DNA of 64,000 bases from JAJDTQ01 sp963422385 (GTDB lineage: Bacteria > Desulfobacterota > Binatia > UBA9968 > JAJDTQ01): contig OY729432.1 of NCBI GenBank assembly GCA_963422385.1, positions 124,001 to 188,000 on the forward strand. The letters are read 5' to 3'. The first letter of the stretch is position 1; each line of letters opens with the position of its first letter. Made by a program: the position numbers and the translations under genes. This document shows positions 35,207 through 44,258 of the stretch, one piece after another. The notes beneath the pieces were generated by a model, which was given only the letters and a program-made list of their open reading frames with translations, ran no database searches and was not told the origin of the DNA.

Positions 35207-35824
35207 CTACTCCGGAGCGTCGAACACGGCGGCCACGTCGGCGGTGAAGCCTTGGAGCAGTAGCGAGGCGGCGGTGGCCCCGCGGCGGAACACGCCGTGC
35301 TCGGCGTATGCGTCGCCTTTGAGGGTGAGCACCGTGATGGTGTCGTCGCGTGGGTCCACGATCCAGTACTCGGGAATTCCGCCCTCGGCGTAGTCGGCGC
35401 GTTTCTCCACCAGATCCCGTTGTGGGTCGTCGGGGCTCACCACCTCAGCCACCAGATCCGCGCCCAGCCAGTAGCGGTCCTGGTAGCGCGGATCCGCACG
35501 GTGGCGCAGGAGCAGGATGTCCGGTTCGCGGTACTTGCCTTCGCGGATGCGCATGCGCAGCGCCGAGAACATCACGACGCCGCCGCGCGGCCTGAGGTAG
35601 TCGCGGAACAGTTCATAGAGAAAGGCGAGGATGGCCTGGTGGGTGGACGTGGGCATGGGCAGTTCCTCGATGTAGCCATCGGTGAACTCGATCAGCCGGC
35701 GGCTGTAGTCCGTGAGCCACAGGTATCCTTCGTCGCTCCAGGCGCCCTGGCGCGGCAAGGTTTCGCAGAGCAGCGCATTCAGCGCTGCTTGCGACGCGTT
35801 TGCGGGTCCGGTCATCCGGGTCAT
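35207..35824 (-). CDS. Uma2-family (DUF820) nuclease-like protein
   Basis: A 205-residue PD-(D/E)XK-fold protein. Motifs are YRRLIEFTDGYIEELPMP-like text (RRLIEFTDGYIEELPMP), REPDILLLRHRADP carrying the Asp, and LVAEVVSPDD with the Glu, followed by the usual DLVEKRADYAEGGIPEYW block. GGAAGGGG before the ATG at 35824 fixes the start. Uma2 proteins are abundant in high-GC genomes and their function is largely unknown. It converges with the mazE-linked membrane protein. Confidence 0.85.
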   Translation of the reverse strand: MTRMTGPANASQAALNALLCETLPRQGAWSDEGYLWLTDYSRRLIEFTDGYIEELPMPTSTHQAILAFLYELFRDYLRPRGGVVMFSALRMRIREGKYREPDILLLRHRADPRYQDRYWLGADLVAEVVSPDDPQRDLVEKRADYAEGGIPEYWIVDPRDDTITVLTLKGDAYAEHGVFRRGATAASLLLQGFTADVAAVFDAPE

Positions 35825-35864
35825 GCCTTCACCCCTTCCTGTTGCAAGGGTCTGCAAGACGATT

Positions 35865-37079
35865 CTACTCCAGCACTCCCTTCTCTTTCCACTTCCCGAT
35901 GGTGGCGTCGTCGTAGCCTAGCACGTCGCGCAGGATCTGGTCGGTGTGCTCGCCGAGCGATGGTGTGAGCGGTATCTCCTCGTCCGGCATGTCCTTGAAG
36001 ATCAGTCCGCCGCGGGGCACCTCGAAGGGGCCGATGGGGGAATCATCGTACTTCTGGAAATAGTCCCGGTGCCGGAGCTGGGGGTCCTTGACGAGGTCGG
36101 CGCCGTTCTGCACCACGCCGGCGGCGACCTTGGCAGCCTGCAGCCGGTGGGTGACGTCCTCGACGTTCCGGGCGGCCAGCCATTCAGCCATGATCGCATC
36201 CAACTGGTCCGCATGCCGGCGGCGCTCGACGCAGGTGGCGAAGCGGCTGTCATCCGCCAGCGCGTCGTTGCCCATGACGCCGCACAGGCGCCGCCACTCG
36301 TCGTCGCTGGTGACCGATACCGCGCACCACCGATCTTCCCCCTGACAGCGATAGCAGCCGTGGGGCGCGGCCGTCAGGCTCCGGTTGCCCTGGGGCTCGG
36401 GGTCCACGCCGTTGATGCTGGACTCCAGGTAGCTGGCCCCCAGGGTGTAGGCGGTCACCTCGCCCTGAGACACGTCGATGGAGGCGCCCTTGCCGGTGAG
36501 GCGCTGGCGCAGCAGCGCGGCCATCATGATGGTGGGAGCCGAGATGAAGCCGAGGTGGTCGGGATAGACGCCCTGGCTGCCGATGGGGCGGTCCTGTCCG
36601 GGATGGTTCCATAGATGGGTCATGCCGCTGAAGGCGTTCAGGTTGAACCCCCAGGTGCCGTACCAGTTCTTGGGGCCGGTCTCGCCGAGTCCCGGCAGCT
36701 TGAGGATGATGATGGAGGGGTTGACCTTCCTGAGCTCGTCGTCGCCGAGCCCGAGCCGGCCGAGCACCTGCGGCCGGAAGTTCACCAGCACCGCGTTGGA
36801 CCTGGCCGCCAGCCCCTTGATGATCCGTTTGCCGGCGTCGTGCTTGATGTTGACGGTGATGGACCGTATGGCCAGGTTGCACTCGATGAAGCGCGGCGCG
36901 GCATTGACGTCATTGTCCTGGCCGTAGTGCCTGAAGGTGTCGAGCCCGCCGGGGGAGGACTCCACCTTGATGACCTCCGCGCCGTACTGCGCCAGCAGCC
37001 GGGCGGCATAGGGGCCGGCGTATCCGGTGGTGAAGGCGATGATGCGGACGCCTTCCAGAATCCTGTTGGGGCTGGCCAT
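35865..37079 (-). CDS. CaiB/BaiF-family (class III) CoA-transferase
   Basis: A 404-residue class III CoA-transferase starting LEGVRIIAFTTGYAGPYAARLL, with the ADVIKVE-like element AEVIKVESSPGG, the GFG-like region LPGLGETGPKNWYGTWG and the late IGPFEVPRGGLIF. The catalytic Asp expected near residue 170 lies in GASIDVSQGE. It starts in an ATGA overlap with the second CoA-transferase gene upstream. A truncated, IS-interrupted duplicate lies at 31665-33467. Two different CoA-transferases plus an acyl-CoA dehydrogenase suggest activation and oxidation of a carboxylic acid. Confidence 0.9.
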   Translation of the reverse strand: MASPNRILEGVRIIAFTTGYAGPYAARLLAQYGAEVIKVESSPGGLDTFRHYGQDNDVNAAPRFIECNLAIRSITVNIKHDAGKRIIKGLAARSNAVLVNFRPQVLGRLGLGDDELRKVNPSIIILKLPGLGETGPKNWYGTWGFNLNAFSGMTHLWNHPGQDRPIGSQGVYPDHLGFISAPTIMMAALLRQRLTGKGASIDVSQGEVTAYTLGASYLESSINGVDPEPQGNRSLTAAPHGCYRCQGEDRWCAVSVTSDDEWRRLCGVMGNDALADDSRFATCVERRRHADQLDAIMAEWLAARNVEDVTHRLQAAKVAAGVVQNGADLVKDPQLRHRDYFQKYDDSPIGPFEVPRGGLIFKDMPDEEIPLTPSLGEHTDQILRDVLGYDDATIGKWKEKGVLE

Positions 37080-38275
37080 CAGATGACTCCCTCCGCGGCC
37101 AGCACCCCGAGGTCCGCCTCGCTCAACCGGAGATCCCCGCCGAGAACCTCCGCGTTGTGCTGGCCCAGCATGGGAGCGGGCCGGGGGCCGGAGCGCTCTC
37201 CGTCCAGTTGGAACGGCACGCCCGGCTGGGAGAAGGCGCCCAGCACCGGGTGCGACACCGTGCCGAAGAAGCCTCGCTCCACGATGTGCGGGTCTTCCAT
37301 GAAGTCCCGCGGCGAGTTCACCGGCAGCGCCGGCAAGCCGTGCTTCTGGAGCAGCACGGACAACTCCTCCTTGCCGTATCGGGAGGTGAACGCCGCCACC
37401 ATGGGGTTGAGCCAGTCGGCGGCCGCGCGCCGTTTCATGTTGATCCTCAACTCCGGGTCGTCCAGTTCCGGCGGATGCCCCTCCCACATGTCGAGGAAGA
37501 TGGGCCAGTGCCGCTGGGTGGCGAAGAACGAGATCCAGCCGTCCTTGCACGGGAACAGGTTGGCGGGGGCCACGTGCTGGTGCTGGCTGCCGGCGCGCTT
37601 CATGAGCCGTCCCTCGGCCGACCAGGTGAAGGCCACGTGCTCGTGGAGCGCCATGCTGGCCTGCACCGAGGCGTCGATATGCGCGCCCAGGCCCTTGGTC
37701 TCGCGCTGCCAGAGCGCCAGCAGGGCGCCGAAGGCGGAGTAGAGACTGGTGTAGACGTAGGACTGCCCGCCGGGGGGAACACACGGCGCCATGCCGGGGT
37801 CGCCGCTGATGAACAGCAGGCCGCCCATGCCGTTGGCCACCAGATCCGGCGCCAGATAGTCGCGGTAGGGACCGTCCTGTCCGAACCCGGAGATGGACAC
37901 CAGCACGAGCCGGGGGCGGCGCGCCACCATCTCGCCGTAGCCGAGCCCCAGTCCCTCGAGGTAGCCGGGCTGGTGGCTGTCGATCACGACATCGGCTTTC
38001 TCCACCAGGTCCAGCAGCATGTTCCGGCCCGTCTCACGCGAAAGGTCCAGCGTGACGCCGCGCTTGCCGGAGTTGAAGTAGGCGAACCGGAGGCTGCCCT
38101 CGCGGTTGTTCCGGCCTTTGGCAAACGGCGGCTCGGTCCTGAGGTCGTCCCCCGACGGCGGCTCGACCTTGACCACGTCCATGCCGAGGTCCGCCAGCAC
38201 CTTGCCGCAGAAGGCGCCCATGGCGGTGCTGAGGTCCAGCACCCTGAAGCCGGAAAGCAGGGACTCTCCGCTCAT
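37079..38275 (-). CDS. CaiB/BaiF-family CoA-transferase, second paralogue
   Basis: The 398-residue protein begins SLLSGFRVLDLSTAMGAFCG and has MDVVKVEPPSGDD, ISGFGQDGPYRDYLAPDL and GAHIDASVQASM, where the Asp is the catalytic residue of class III transferases. It shares the fold but only limited identity with the gene downstream. ATGA overlaps link it to both neighbours. Two adjacent class III transferases often act as partners or as heteromers. Confidence 0.9.
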   Translation of the reverse strand: MSGESLLSGFRVLDLSTAMGAFCGKVLADLGMDVVKVEPPSGDDLRTEPPFAKGRNNREGSLRFAYFNSGKRGVTLDLSRETGRNMLLDLVEKADVVIDSHQPGYLEGLGLGYGEMVARRPRLVLVSISGFGQDGPYRDYLAPDLVANGMGGLLFISGDPGMAPCVPPGGQSYVYTSLYSAFGALLALWQRETKGLGAHIDASVQASMALHEHVAFTWSAEGRLMKRAGSQHQHVAPANLFPCKDGWISFFATQRHWPIFLDMWEGHPPELDDPELRINMKRRAAADWLNPMVAAFTSRYGKEELSVLLQKHGLPALPVNSPRDFMEDPHIVERGFFGTVSHPVLGAFSQPGVPFQLDGERSGPRPAPMLGQHNAEVLGGDLRLSEADLGVLAAEGVI

Positions 38276-39441
38276 TTGTTCTTGGCGCGGGCGCGCAGCA
38301 GGTTCTGGGCCAGACGCCAGCGCAGCACCTCGGTGGCGCCTTCGGTGATGCGGATGCTGCGCAACTGCCGGTACCACCACTCCAGCGGCAGCTCCTTGGT
38401 GAGGCCGATGCCGCCGTGGACCTGGATGGAACGGTCCACCACGCGGCTGGCCATCTCCGTACACACGCACTTGACCATGTAGGCCAGGTTGCGCACGTCC
38501 TCGCCCCGGTCGTGGCGCCAAGCGCATTCGTAGACCAGATTGCGCGCCATGTGCAGCTCCATGACCGAGTCGGAGATCATGAACTGCACCGCCTGCCGCT
38601 CCGACAGCGGCTGGCCGAAGGTTGTGCGGATCTGCGAGTAGTCCATCATCATGTCCAGGGCCCGCTCCGCGATGCCGATACAGCGCGCTCCGTGGCCTTT
38701 GATACGCCCCTCCTGAAGCCAGCTCTGGGCCAGCCTGAAGCCCTGCCCCACCTCGCCCACGACGTTGCCCGCCGGCACCCGAGCGTTCTCGAAGAGGATC
38801 TGGAACGGCGCGTCGCCCATCATGGTGGGCCAGCGACGCTCGATGGTGACGCCGGGAGTATCCATGTCCACCAGGAAGCAGGTGATGCCGCCCCGGGCGC
38901 GCTTCTCGGGATCGGTCACCGCCATGACCTGGGCGAAGTCGGAATAGCCTGCGCCGGTGATGAAGCGCTTGGTGCCGTTGATGACCCAGTGGTCGCCGTC
39001 CGGCACCGCCCGGGTCTTCATGCCCGCGGGGTCGCCGCCGGCGTCCGGCTCGGTCTGGGCAAAGCACGCGGTCTTCTCGCCACGGATCACCGGGTACAGG
39101 TAGCGCTCCTTCTGCTCGTCAGTGCATTCGAACAGCACGGCGCGCACTTCCGGACCGAAGATGGGGTTGTTACGGAAGGGAATGGCAACGCTGCGGGAGA
39201 TCTCCTCCTGGATCACGCAGCGCGTCAGGAGGTCGAGCTCGGCGCCCCCGTACTCGGCAGGCACGTCCAGCATCCAGAAACCCATGGCCCTGGTCTTCTC
39301 CTGAAGCGGCCGGTACAGTTCCTCGGGCATCTCGAAGCCCTCCGGGCGATAGTCCCGCTCCAGCGGGATCAACTCCCGGTCCACGAAATCGCGCATGGTG
39401 TTCTTGATGATCCTGATCTCTTCGGGAAGCTCGAAATCCAT
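38272..39441 (-). CDS. Acyl-CoA dehydrogenase
   Basis: A 389-residue flavoenzyme starting MDFELPEEIRIIKNTMRDF. FAD and substrate motifs FAQTEPDAGGDP and KRFITGAGYSDFAQV are present, and the C-terminal helix bundle ends with QVHGGIGLTKELPLEWWYR. The family's catalytic Glu would be expected in the ITEGATEVLRW region, which has it (EGATE). GGAGGAGAT before the ATG at 39441 decides the start. It is the first gene of a coupled three-gene operon with the two CoA-transferases, probably oxidising their acyl-CoA product. Confidence 0.92.
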   Translation of the reverse strand: MDFELPEEIRIIKNTMRDFVDRELIPLERDYRPEGFEMPEELYRPLQEKTRAMGFWMLDVPAEYGGAELDLLTRCVIQEEISRSVAIPFRNNPIFGPEVRAVLFECTDEQKERYLYPVIRGEKTACFAQTEPDAGGDPAGMKTRAVPDGDHWVINGTKRFITGAGYSDFAQVMAVTDPEKRARGGITCFLVDMDTPGVTIERRWPTMMGDAPFQILFENARVPAGNVVGEVGQGFRLAQSWLQEGRIKGHGARCIGIAERALDMMMDYSQIRTTFGQPLSERQAVQFMISDSVMELHMARNLVYECAWRHDRGEDVRNLAYMVKCVCTEMASRVVDRSIQVHGGIGLTKELPLEWWYRQLRSIRITEGATEVLRWRLAQNLLRARAKNK

Positions 39442-39584
39442 CCATCTCCTCCTTGTCCAGTGTCCGGGCGCGCCACTCCTGACGATGGCCCGTAACATAG
39501 GCCCGACCCCGGTCGAACGCAAGTCACCCCTGCAAACCGGCACCTTATGAACCTTGCTGACAAGCAATGGGCCAGGCACGGTTG

Positions 39585-39613
39585 TTGACAACCCAATGCC
39601 CAGTGTCTATGTT
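39585..39613 (+). promoter_or_regulatory. Predicted sigma-70-like promoter
   Basis: TTGACA at 39585-39590, a 17-nt spacer and TATGTT at 39608-39613 lie 30 bp before the FmdB-family start. The -35 is a perfect consensus and the -10 matches four of six. It lies in the divergent space with the acyl-CoA dehydrogenase gene. Confidence 0.5.
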
Positions 39614-39643
39614 TTTCGAAACTCACCCGTGCGAGGCCAGCGT

Positions 39644-39961
39644 ATGCCCATCTACGAGTATAAGTGTTCGAAATGCGGAGTATTCGAGGCGACCCAGCGG
39701 ATCACGGAAGATCCGCTCGAGGAGTGCCCGACCTGCCGGGGTGCGGTTCGGAAACTTATCTCGAGCACGTCGTTTCAGCTCAAAGGCACCGGTTGGTACG
39801 TCACCGATTACGGGCGCGGAAAGGGTACCAACGGAGAAAAGCGGGAAACCAACGGCGGCAAGGATTCCTCCGACTCCGGAAAGTCCATGGAGAGCAAGAC
39901 GTCCGAAGACAAGACTTCGGAAAAGTCATCGTCCGGCGACAGCGCCGCCGGCACCGCCTAG
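39644..39961 (+). CDS. FmdB-family zinc ribbon protein
   Basis: The 105-residue protein starts MPIYEYKCSKCGVFEATQ and continues EECPTCRGAVRKLISS, two CX2C knuckles forming the FmdB/CxxC-CxxC ribbon. After residue 60 it becomes a low-complexity Ser/Lys/Glu/Asp tail. FmdB proteins were named for formamidase operons but are widespread with unclear, possibly regulatory, roles. GAGG lies before the ATG at 39644, and a good promoter lies upstream. Confidence 0.88.
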   Translation: MPIYEYKCSKCGVFEATQRITEDPLEECPTCRGAVRKLISSTSFQLKGTGWYVTDYGRGKGTNGEKRETNGGKDSSDSGKSMESKTSEDKTSEKSSSGDSAAGTA

Positions 39962-40073
39962 TGGCCTGTAGCACGCTCGCCTGCCTCCGACATGTCCGCC
40001 GCGCCCGGTGCGCTTCGACGCGCGGCTTTCAATCCCCACACCCAAGCCTCCGGGATTCCATGACAGGTATCCG

Positions 40074-40877
40074 ATGAAGATGAAACCACTCGGCGGCACC
40101 GAGATACAGGTGCCCGAGATCGGTCTGGGGGTCTGGCAATACCGGGGCGGCGGCGCTCCCCTCCGACACGGCATCGAGCTGGGCGCGAACCTCATCGACA
40201 CGGCCGAGATGTATCGGACCGAGGACGTGGTGGGCGAGGCCGTTCACGGCATGCGCGAGCGGGTGTTCATTGCCAGCAAGGTATCCGGCGACCATCTGGG
40301 ATACGACCAGGTGCTTCGGGCCGCGGATGCCAGCCTTCGGCGGCTGGACGTCGACACCATCGACCTCTACCAGATTCACTGGCCGAGCCGCAGCACTCCC
40401 ATCGAGGAGACCATGCGGGCCATGGAAGCCTTGGTGGACTCGGGGCGGATCCGGTACATTGGCGTGAGCAACTTCTCCACCAGGGAGCTGACCGAGGCAC
40501 GGGCCGCCATGAACCACCACCCCATCGTGTCGAATCAGGTCCTGTACAACCTCCGGCGACGCGAGATCGAGCGGACGCTGATGCCCTACTGCCAGCGCCA
40601 CGCCGTCACCATCATCGCCTACACCCCGCTGGACAGCGGCAAGCTGGCGGGCGGGCGGAGCCTGCTTTCGTCGCGGAGCACCAGGCTGCTCCATGAGATC
40701 TCCGAACAACACGGGAAGACACCCGCTCAGGTGGCGCTGAACTGGTGTGTCTCCCATGACAACGTCATCGCCATACCGAAATCCGACAGCGTCTCCCGGA
40801 CCGCCGAAAACTGCGGCGCATCCGACTGGCGTCTGTCCCTCGAAGAAATGGCCCGCCTGGACCGGGCTTTCGCCTGA
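40074..40877 (+). CDS. Aldo/keto reductase
   Basis: A 267-residue AKR barrel. The catalytic tetrad is visible: Asp in LGANLIDTAEMY with the Tyr, Lys in FIASKVSGDH and His in YQIHWPS. NADPH-site residues occur near ATPKSDSV-like IAIPKSDSVSRTAENCGA. The ATG at 40074 fits the family start KPLGGTEIQVPEIGLGVW better than a longer upstream frame. The protein is a little short, as in the prokaryotic AKR5 group. Substrate unknown. Confidence 0.9.
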   Translation: MKMKPLGGTEIQVPEIGLGVWQYRGGGAPLRHGIELGANLIDTAEMYRTEDVVGEAVHGMRERVFIASKVSGDHLGYDQVLRAADASLRRLDVDTIDLYQIHWPSRSTPIEETMRAMEALVDSGRIRYIGVSNFSTRELTEARAAMNHHPIVSNQVLYNLRRREIERTLMPYCQRHAVTIIAYTPLDSGKLAGGRSLLSSRSTRLLHEISEQHGKTPAQVALNWCVSHDNVIAIPKSDSVSRTAENCGASDWRLSLEEMARLDRAFA

Positions 40878-40944
40878 CCGCGTGATGCCGCGGCGTGGGA
40901 GAGGCCGGCGGCTTTCGGATCCCGTTGAGCATTGAGGCTTTTTG

Positions 40945-42324
40945 ATGGATTTTCCCGCACTGACCCGGACCGGAGCCCTGGAGTTCTTCTCCGAGTTCGG
41001 GAAGACGATCCACAACCCGCAGGGCATCCTGTACTGGACCCGCAAGGCCAGGGCCAAGGCCCGGATCAACGCCACCATCGGGTCCGCACGGGGGCCGGAA
41101 GGGGCGGTGTACCCCGAGGCCGGAAAGCGCGAGATCACGCTCTGCGCGCCGCTGATCCACTCGTACTTTCAAGGGCTGGAAACCGAGGAGATCTTCCCGT
41201 ACACGCCGGAGACCGGCACACCGGCTTTCCGCGCGGCATGGAGGAACTGGATCCTGGTACGCGCGGGCCGTGAATCCGAGCGGCTCGGAAGACAACTGCA
41301 GCAACCGATCCTCACCCCGGGGATCACAGCCGCCATCAGCATCTGCGCGCGGATGTTCGTAGACCCGGGCCGGTCCATCATCGTGGCCGACCGGCGCTGG
41401 GAAAACTACAACCACGTGCTCGGCAAGAACCTCGATCTCCGCATCGCCGACTTTCCGCTGCTCGATGACGGCGACCTGAACGTGGATGGCCTGCTTTCCG
41501 TCATCCGACGGGTGTGGCTCGAACAGGACACCGCCACGGTGTTGCTCAACTTTCCCAACAATCCCACCGGCTTCTGTCCCTCCGTCGCGGCCGGGCACCG
41601 GCTGGTGGAGTCACTGGAACAACTCGCGGAGGGGACCGGGAAGCGGCTGGTGCTGTTGTTCGACGACGCCTACGAAAGTTACGTCTACGATCCCGCGGCC
41701 ATGCAGTCGTCGCTCTTCTACCTGTGCCGGCCGCGGACGAATCTTCTCCCGGTGAAGCTGGACGGGGTGACCAAGGAGCTCCTCTGGTACGGTGCTCGCG
41801 CCGGCACCATCACCCTGGCCCGCCCCGACGGGTGGCTGGACGGGGACGACGCCGGGGCCCTGGCGGCGGAGCTGGACAACAAGTTCGGGGGCGTCAACCG
41901 AGGCCTGTTCTCCAGCAACTCCACGGTGACTCAATCCGTGGCCACCAAGGCCATGGCACAGATGGACCGGCTGCTGGACGAACGCCGGAGGACCGTCGAG
42001 CTGTTGAAACGCCGGTACGAGACCCTGAAAGACCAACTCGGGAAAATGAAGACCGACCTCGTCACCGTGGAACCTTTTCACGGCGGCTTCTTCTGCTTCG
42101 TGAACTTGCGGCCGGAGTCGGGGCTCCGGGCCACCGACGTGGCCAACCACCTGCTCGACGAGCACGGCGTCGGCACCGTGCCGTTCGAAGGCGATACCAT
42201 GAACGGGCTCCGGATCGCCTACTGCAGCGTGGACTGCGAGGATCTGCCGGAACTGTGCCTGAGCCTGGCGGAAACGGTGGAGGAGCTGGCGCGGGCCGGG
42301 AGAAAGGCCCATGGGGAGGCTTGA
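40945..42324 (+). CDS. Class I/II aminotransferase-like PLP enzyme
   Basis: A 459-residue fold-type I PLP protein. NFPNNPTGFCP near residue 195 and FDDAYESYVYD near 240 are the standard cofactor motifs, and the Schiff-base Lys lies in LDGVTKELLWYGARAG. The N-terminal 80 residues are unusual, with HNPQGILYW and RGPEGAVYPEAGK. The nearest named relatives are aspartate/aromatic aminotransferases. The next gene, an SDR, overlaps by 14 bp, so the two are probably coupled. Confidence 0.86.
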   Translation: MDFPALTRTGALEFFSEFGKTIHNPQGILYWTRKARAKARINATIGSARGPEGAVYPEAGKREITLCAPLIHSYFQGLETEEIFPYTPETGTPAFRAAWRNWILVRAGRESERLGRQLQQPILTPGITAAISICARMFVDPGRSIIVADRRWENYNHVLGKNLDLRIADFPLLDDGDLNVDGLLSVIRRVWLEQDTATVLLNFPNNPTGFCPSVAAGHRLVESLEQLAEGTGKRLVLLFDDAYESYVYDPAAMQSSLFYLCRPRTNLLPVKLDGVTKELLWYGARAGTITLARPDGWLDGDDAGALAAELDNKFGGVNRGLFSSNSTVTQSVATKAMAQMDRLLDERRRTVELLKRRYETLKDQLGKMKTDLVTVEPFHGGFFCFVNLRPESGLRATDVANHLLDEHGVGTVPFEGDTMNGLRIAYCSVDCEDLPELCLSLAETVEELARAGRKAHGEA

Positions 42325-43042
42325 CGCAAAGGTCGCGGTCATCACCGGCGCCAGCCGCGGCATCGGCCGGGCGGTGGCGTTGGCCTTCGCGCGCGAGGGC
42401 GCGACCCTCGCCATCGTCGGGGTGCGGGATCGGGAGGCCCTCGATGCGGTGGAGAGGGAGATCTCGACCTCGGGAGCCGAATGCATGGCGAGGATGGTGG
42501 ACGTAGGCCGGCGGCCGGAGGTGGACCGGCTGGCGGCGGAAGTCGAGGAACGCTGGGGGCGCATCGACATTCTCGTCAACAACGCGGGCATCCTCCGGAT
42601 GGCGCGGTTCGAGGACATCACCGAGGAGCAATGGGACGAGACCATGCGGGTCCATCTCAAGGGCACCTTCAACGGGACCCAGGCCGTCCTGCCCATCATG
42701 AAACGGCAACGTTCGGGGAAGATCATCAATCTGATCGGGCCGGCCGCGTTGCGGCCGTCCAACGGCGTGTCGGACTACGCCAGCGCCAAGGGCGGCATCA
42801 TCGCATTGACCTCCAACGTCGCCAACGAGCTGAAACCCCACAACATCCAGATCAATTGCATCTCGCCGGTGGCGGACACGCGGATGACCGACGCCATCGC
42901 CGAGTACCGCGAGCGCGAGGGGATTCCCGGAGCCCGACCGAGTCCCGTGCCGCCCGAGTCGGTGGCGCCGGCGTTCGTCTTCTTCGCGTCGAGCGACAGC
43001 GATTACATTACCGGACAGATTCTGGGCTTCAACCGGAGGTGA
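42311..43042 (+). CDS. Short-chain dehydrogenase/reductase lacking the usual catalytic Ser
   Basis: The 243-residue Rossmann protein has TGASRGIGRAVA for NAD(P), NNAG near residue 88, and the YASAK catalytic pair. At the position of the catalytic Ser (normally NISS) it reads NLIGPAAL, so the Ser is replaced by Gly. The enzyme may still bind cofactor, use another residue, or be catalytically weak. The start overlaps the aminotransferase gene. Otherwise it is a classical FabG-like SDR of normal length. Confidence 0.88.
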   Translation: MGRLDAKVAVITGASRGIGRAVALAFAREGATLAIVGVRDREALDAVEREISTSGAECMARMVDVGRRPEVDRLAAEVEERWGRIDILVNNAGILRMARFEDITEEQWDETMRVHLKGTFNGTQAVLPIMKRQRSGKIINLIGPAALRPSNGVSDYASAKGGIIALTSNVANELKPHNIQINCISPVADTRMTDAIAEYREREGIPGARPSPVPPESVAPAFVFFASSDSDYITGQILGFNRR

Positions 43043-43174
43043 GCGGTGTCACGGCGCACGCATCGGTGGGACAAGACACGTGTGGCCCGTAACGTAGCGA
43101 TGGTTCATAATAACAGGGGGCAGGACTTTTTCGTCATCGTCAGGGCATGACCCGACAGAAAACGAGGTGAACCC

Positions 43175-44152
43175 ATGCTCCGAGAATCAGCCACGGCGTG
43201 GCTCGCCGCCACGGTGCTGGCGACGACGGCCGCGGCTCAGCCCATCGGCTACCAGGCGGTGCCGCGGGACGCGTTTCCGGTCTTCGACGACCCCAAGACG
43301 CTGAGCGCCGCGGAGGCGGAAAAGCAGGAGGTCATCTTCGACCGGGACGTGATCATCGGCGTGGCCCACAACGGCGCCGCCAAAGCGTACCCCATTACCA
43401 TCATGGGCGTCCACGAGCTCGGCAACGACACCATCGGAGAGGTGCCCATCGCCGTGTCCTGGTGACCCCTGTGCCAAACGTCTATCGTGTATAGACGCAA
43501 GCTCGACGACAAGGTGCTGAGCTTCGGACACGCGGGTATTCTCTACGAGAACTCGTTCATCATGTACGACCGGCAAACGGAATCGCTCTGGGTCCACGTA
43601 ACCGGAGAGGCGGCGTTCGGCCCGCTCAAGGGGAAGCGGCTGGAGTTCATGCCGTCCACGGTAACGAGTTGGGCGAACTGGAAGAAGAACTATCCCCACA
43701 CCCGGGTCCTGCCGGGGTACCGGCGCGGCGGGTTCATGGGGACCTACGTCGGCCCCTTCCGGAGCGACATCCTCGGACTCGCGGTGGTCGTCAAGCTCAA
43801 GGGCAAGCTCTACCCCTACCGGGTGCTCGAGCGGCAGAACGTGGTGAACGACGAGTTCAACGGGGCGAAGGTGGTGGTGTACTACTCGCCCGGCGATGCA
43901 ACCGCGACGGCCTGGCGACGGGAACTCGACGACCGTGTGCTGACGTTCGGGCCATCGGACCGCAAGGATGGACAAGGCAACGTGCTGTTGCGCGACGAGG
44001 AGACGGGAAGCCTGTGGTCGTGGCTGCGCGGAGAAGCCGTAGATGGCCCCCTCAAGGGACGGAAACTCCGACAGCTCCTGTACAACCCGATCCTGAACGA
44101 CCGCTTTGCCGCCTTCTATCCGGGCGCGCCCGTGTACGATGTCGTGAACTAG
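43175..44152 (+). CDS. DUF3179-domain secreted protein with in-frame TGA at a conserved Cys: candidate selenoprotein
   Basis: From an ATG behind ACGAGGTG the frame encodes a signal peptide (WLAATVLATTAAA) and then the DUF3179 fold: VFDDPKTLSAAEAE, VIIGVAHNGAAKAYP and EVPIAVSW. At 43463-43465 a TGA stands where family members have the first Cys of CPLC. The same frame continues PLCQTSIVYRRKL and FIMYDRQTESLW to 44152, fully family-like, giving 325 residues with position 97 as possible selenocysteine in a UPLC motif. A SECIS-like hairpin follows. A GTG at 43487 could start a second product but has no ribosome-binding site. A plain nonsense mutation is the alternative. Confidence 0.75.
43479..43497 (+). 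promoter_or_regulatory. Bacterial SECIS-like hairpin after the DUF3179 TGA
   Basis: CGTCTAT (43479-43485) pairs perfectly with ATAGACG (43491-43497) around the loop CGTGT. The loop begins 21 nt after the TGA, inside the 16-37 nt window used for bacterial SECIS elements, and has G as its second base, another stated criterion. The stem lies within coding sequence, as bacterial SECIS must. A 7-bp perfect stem at this exact place is suggestive, not proof. Confidence 0.55.
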
Positions 44153-44258
44153 TGGGGTGTCCTGTCCCCCAAATACACGTTATCATGGATGCGTTGGACG
44201 AGGCGGTCGATTGAGAGGCATTGGACCGCAGAATGCAGGATGAGGTTATTCGAGATCC

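Noticed and set aside
43487..44152. Separate gene starting with GTG after the DUF3179 stop
   Set aside because: No ribosome-binding site, and the 21 bases between TGA and the GTG already encode family sequence (PLCQTSI), so one gene with an internal TGA fits better.
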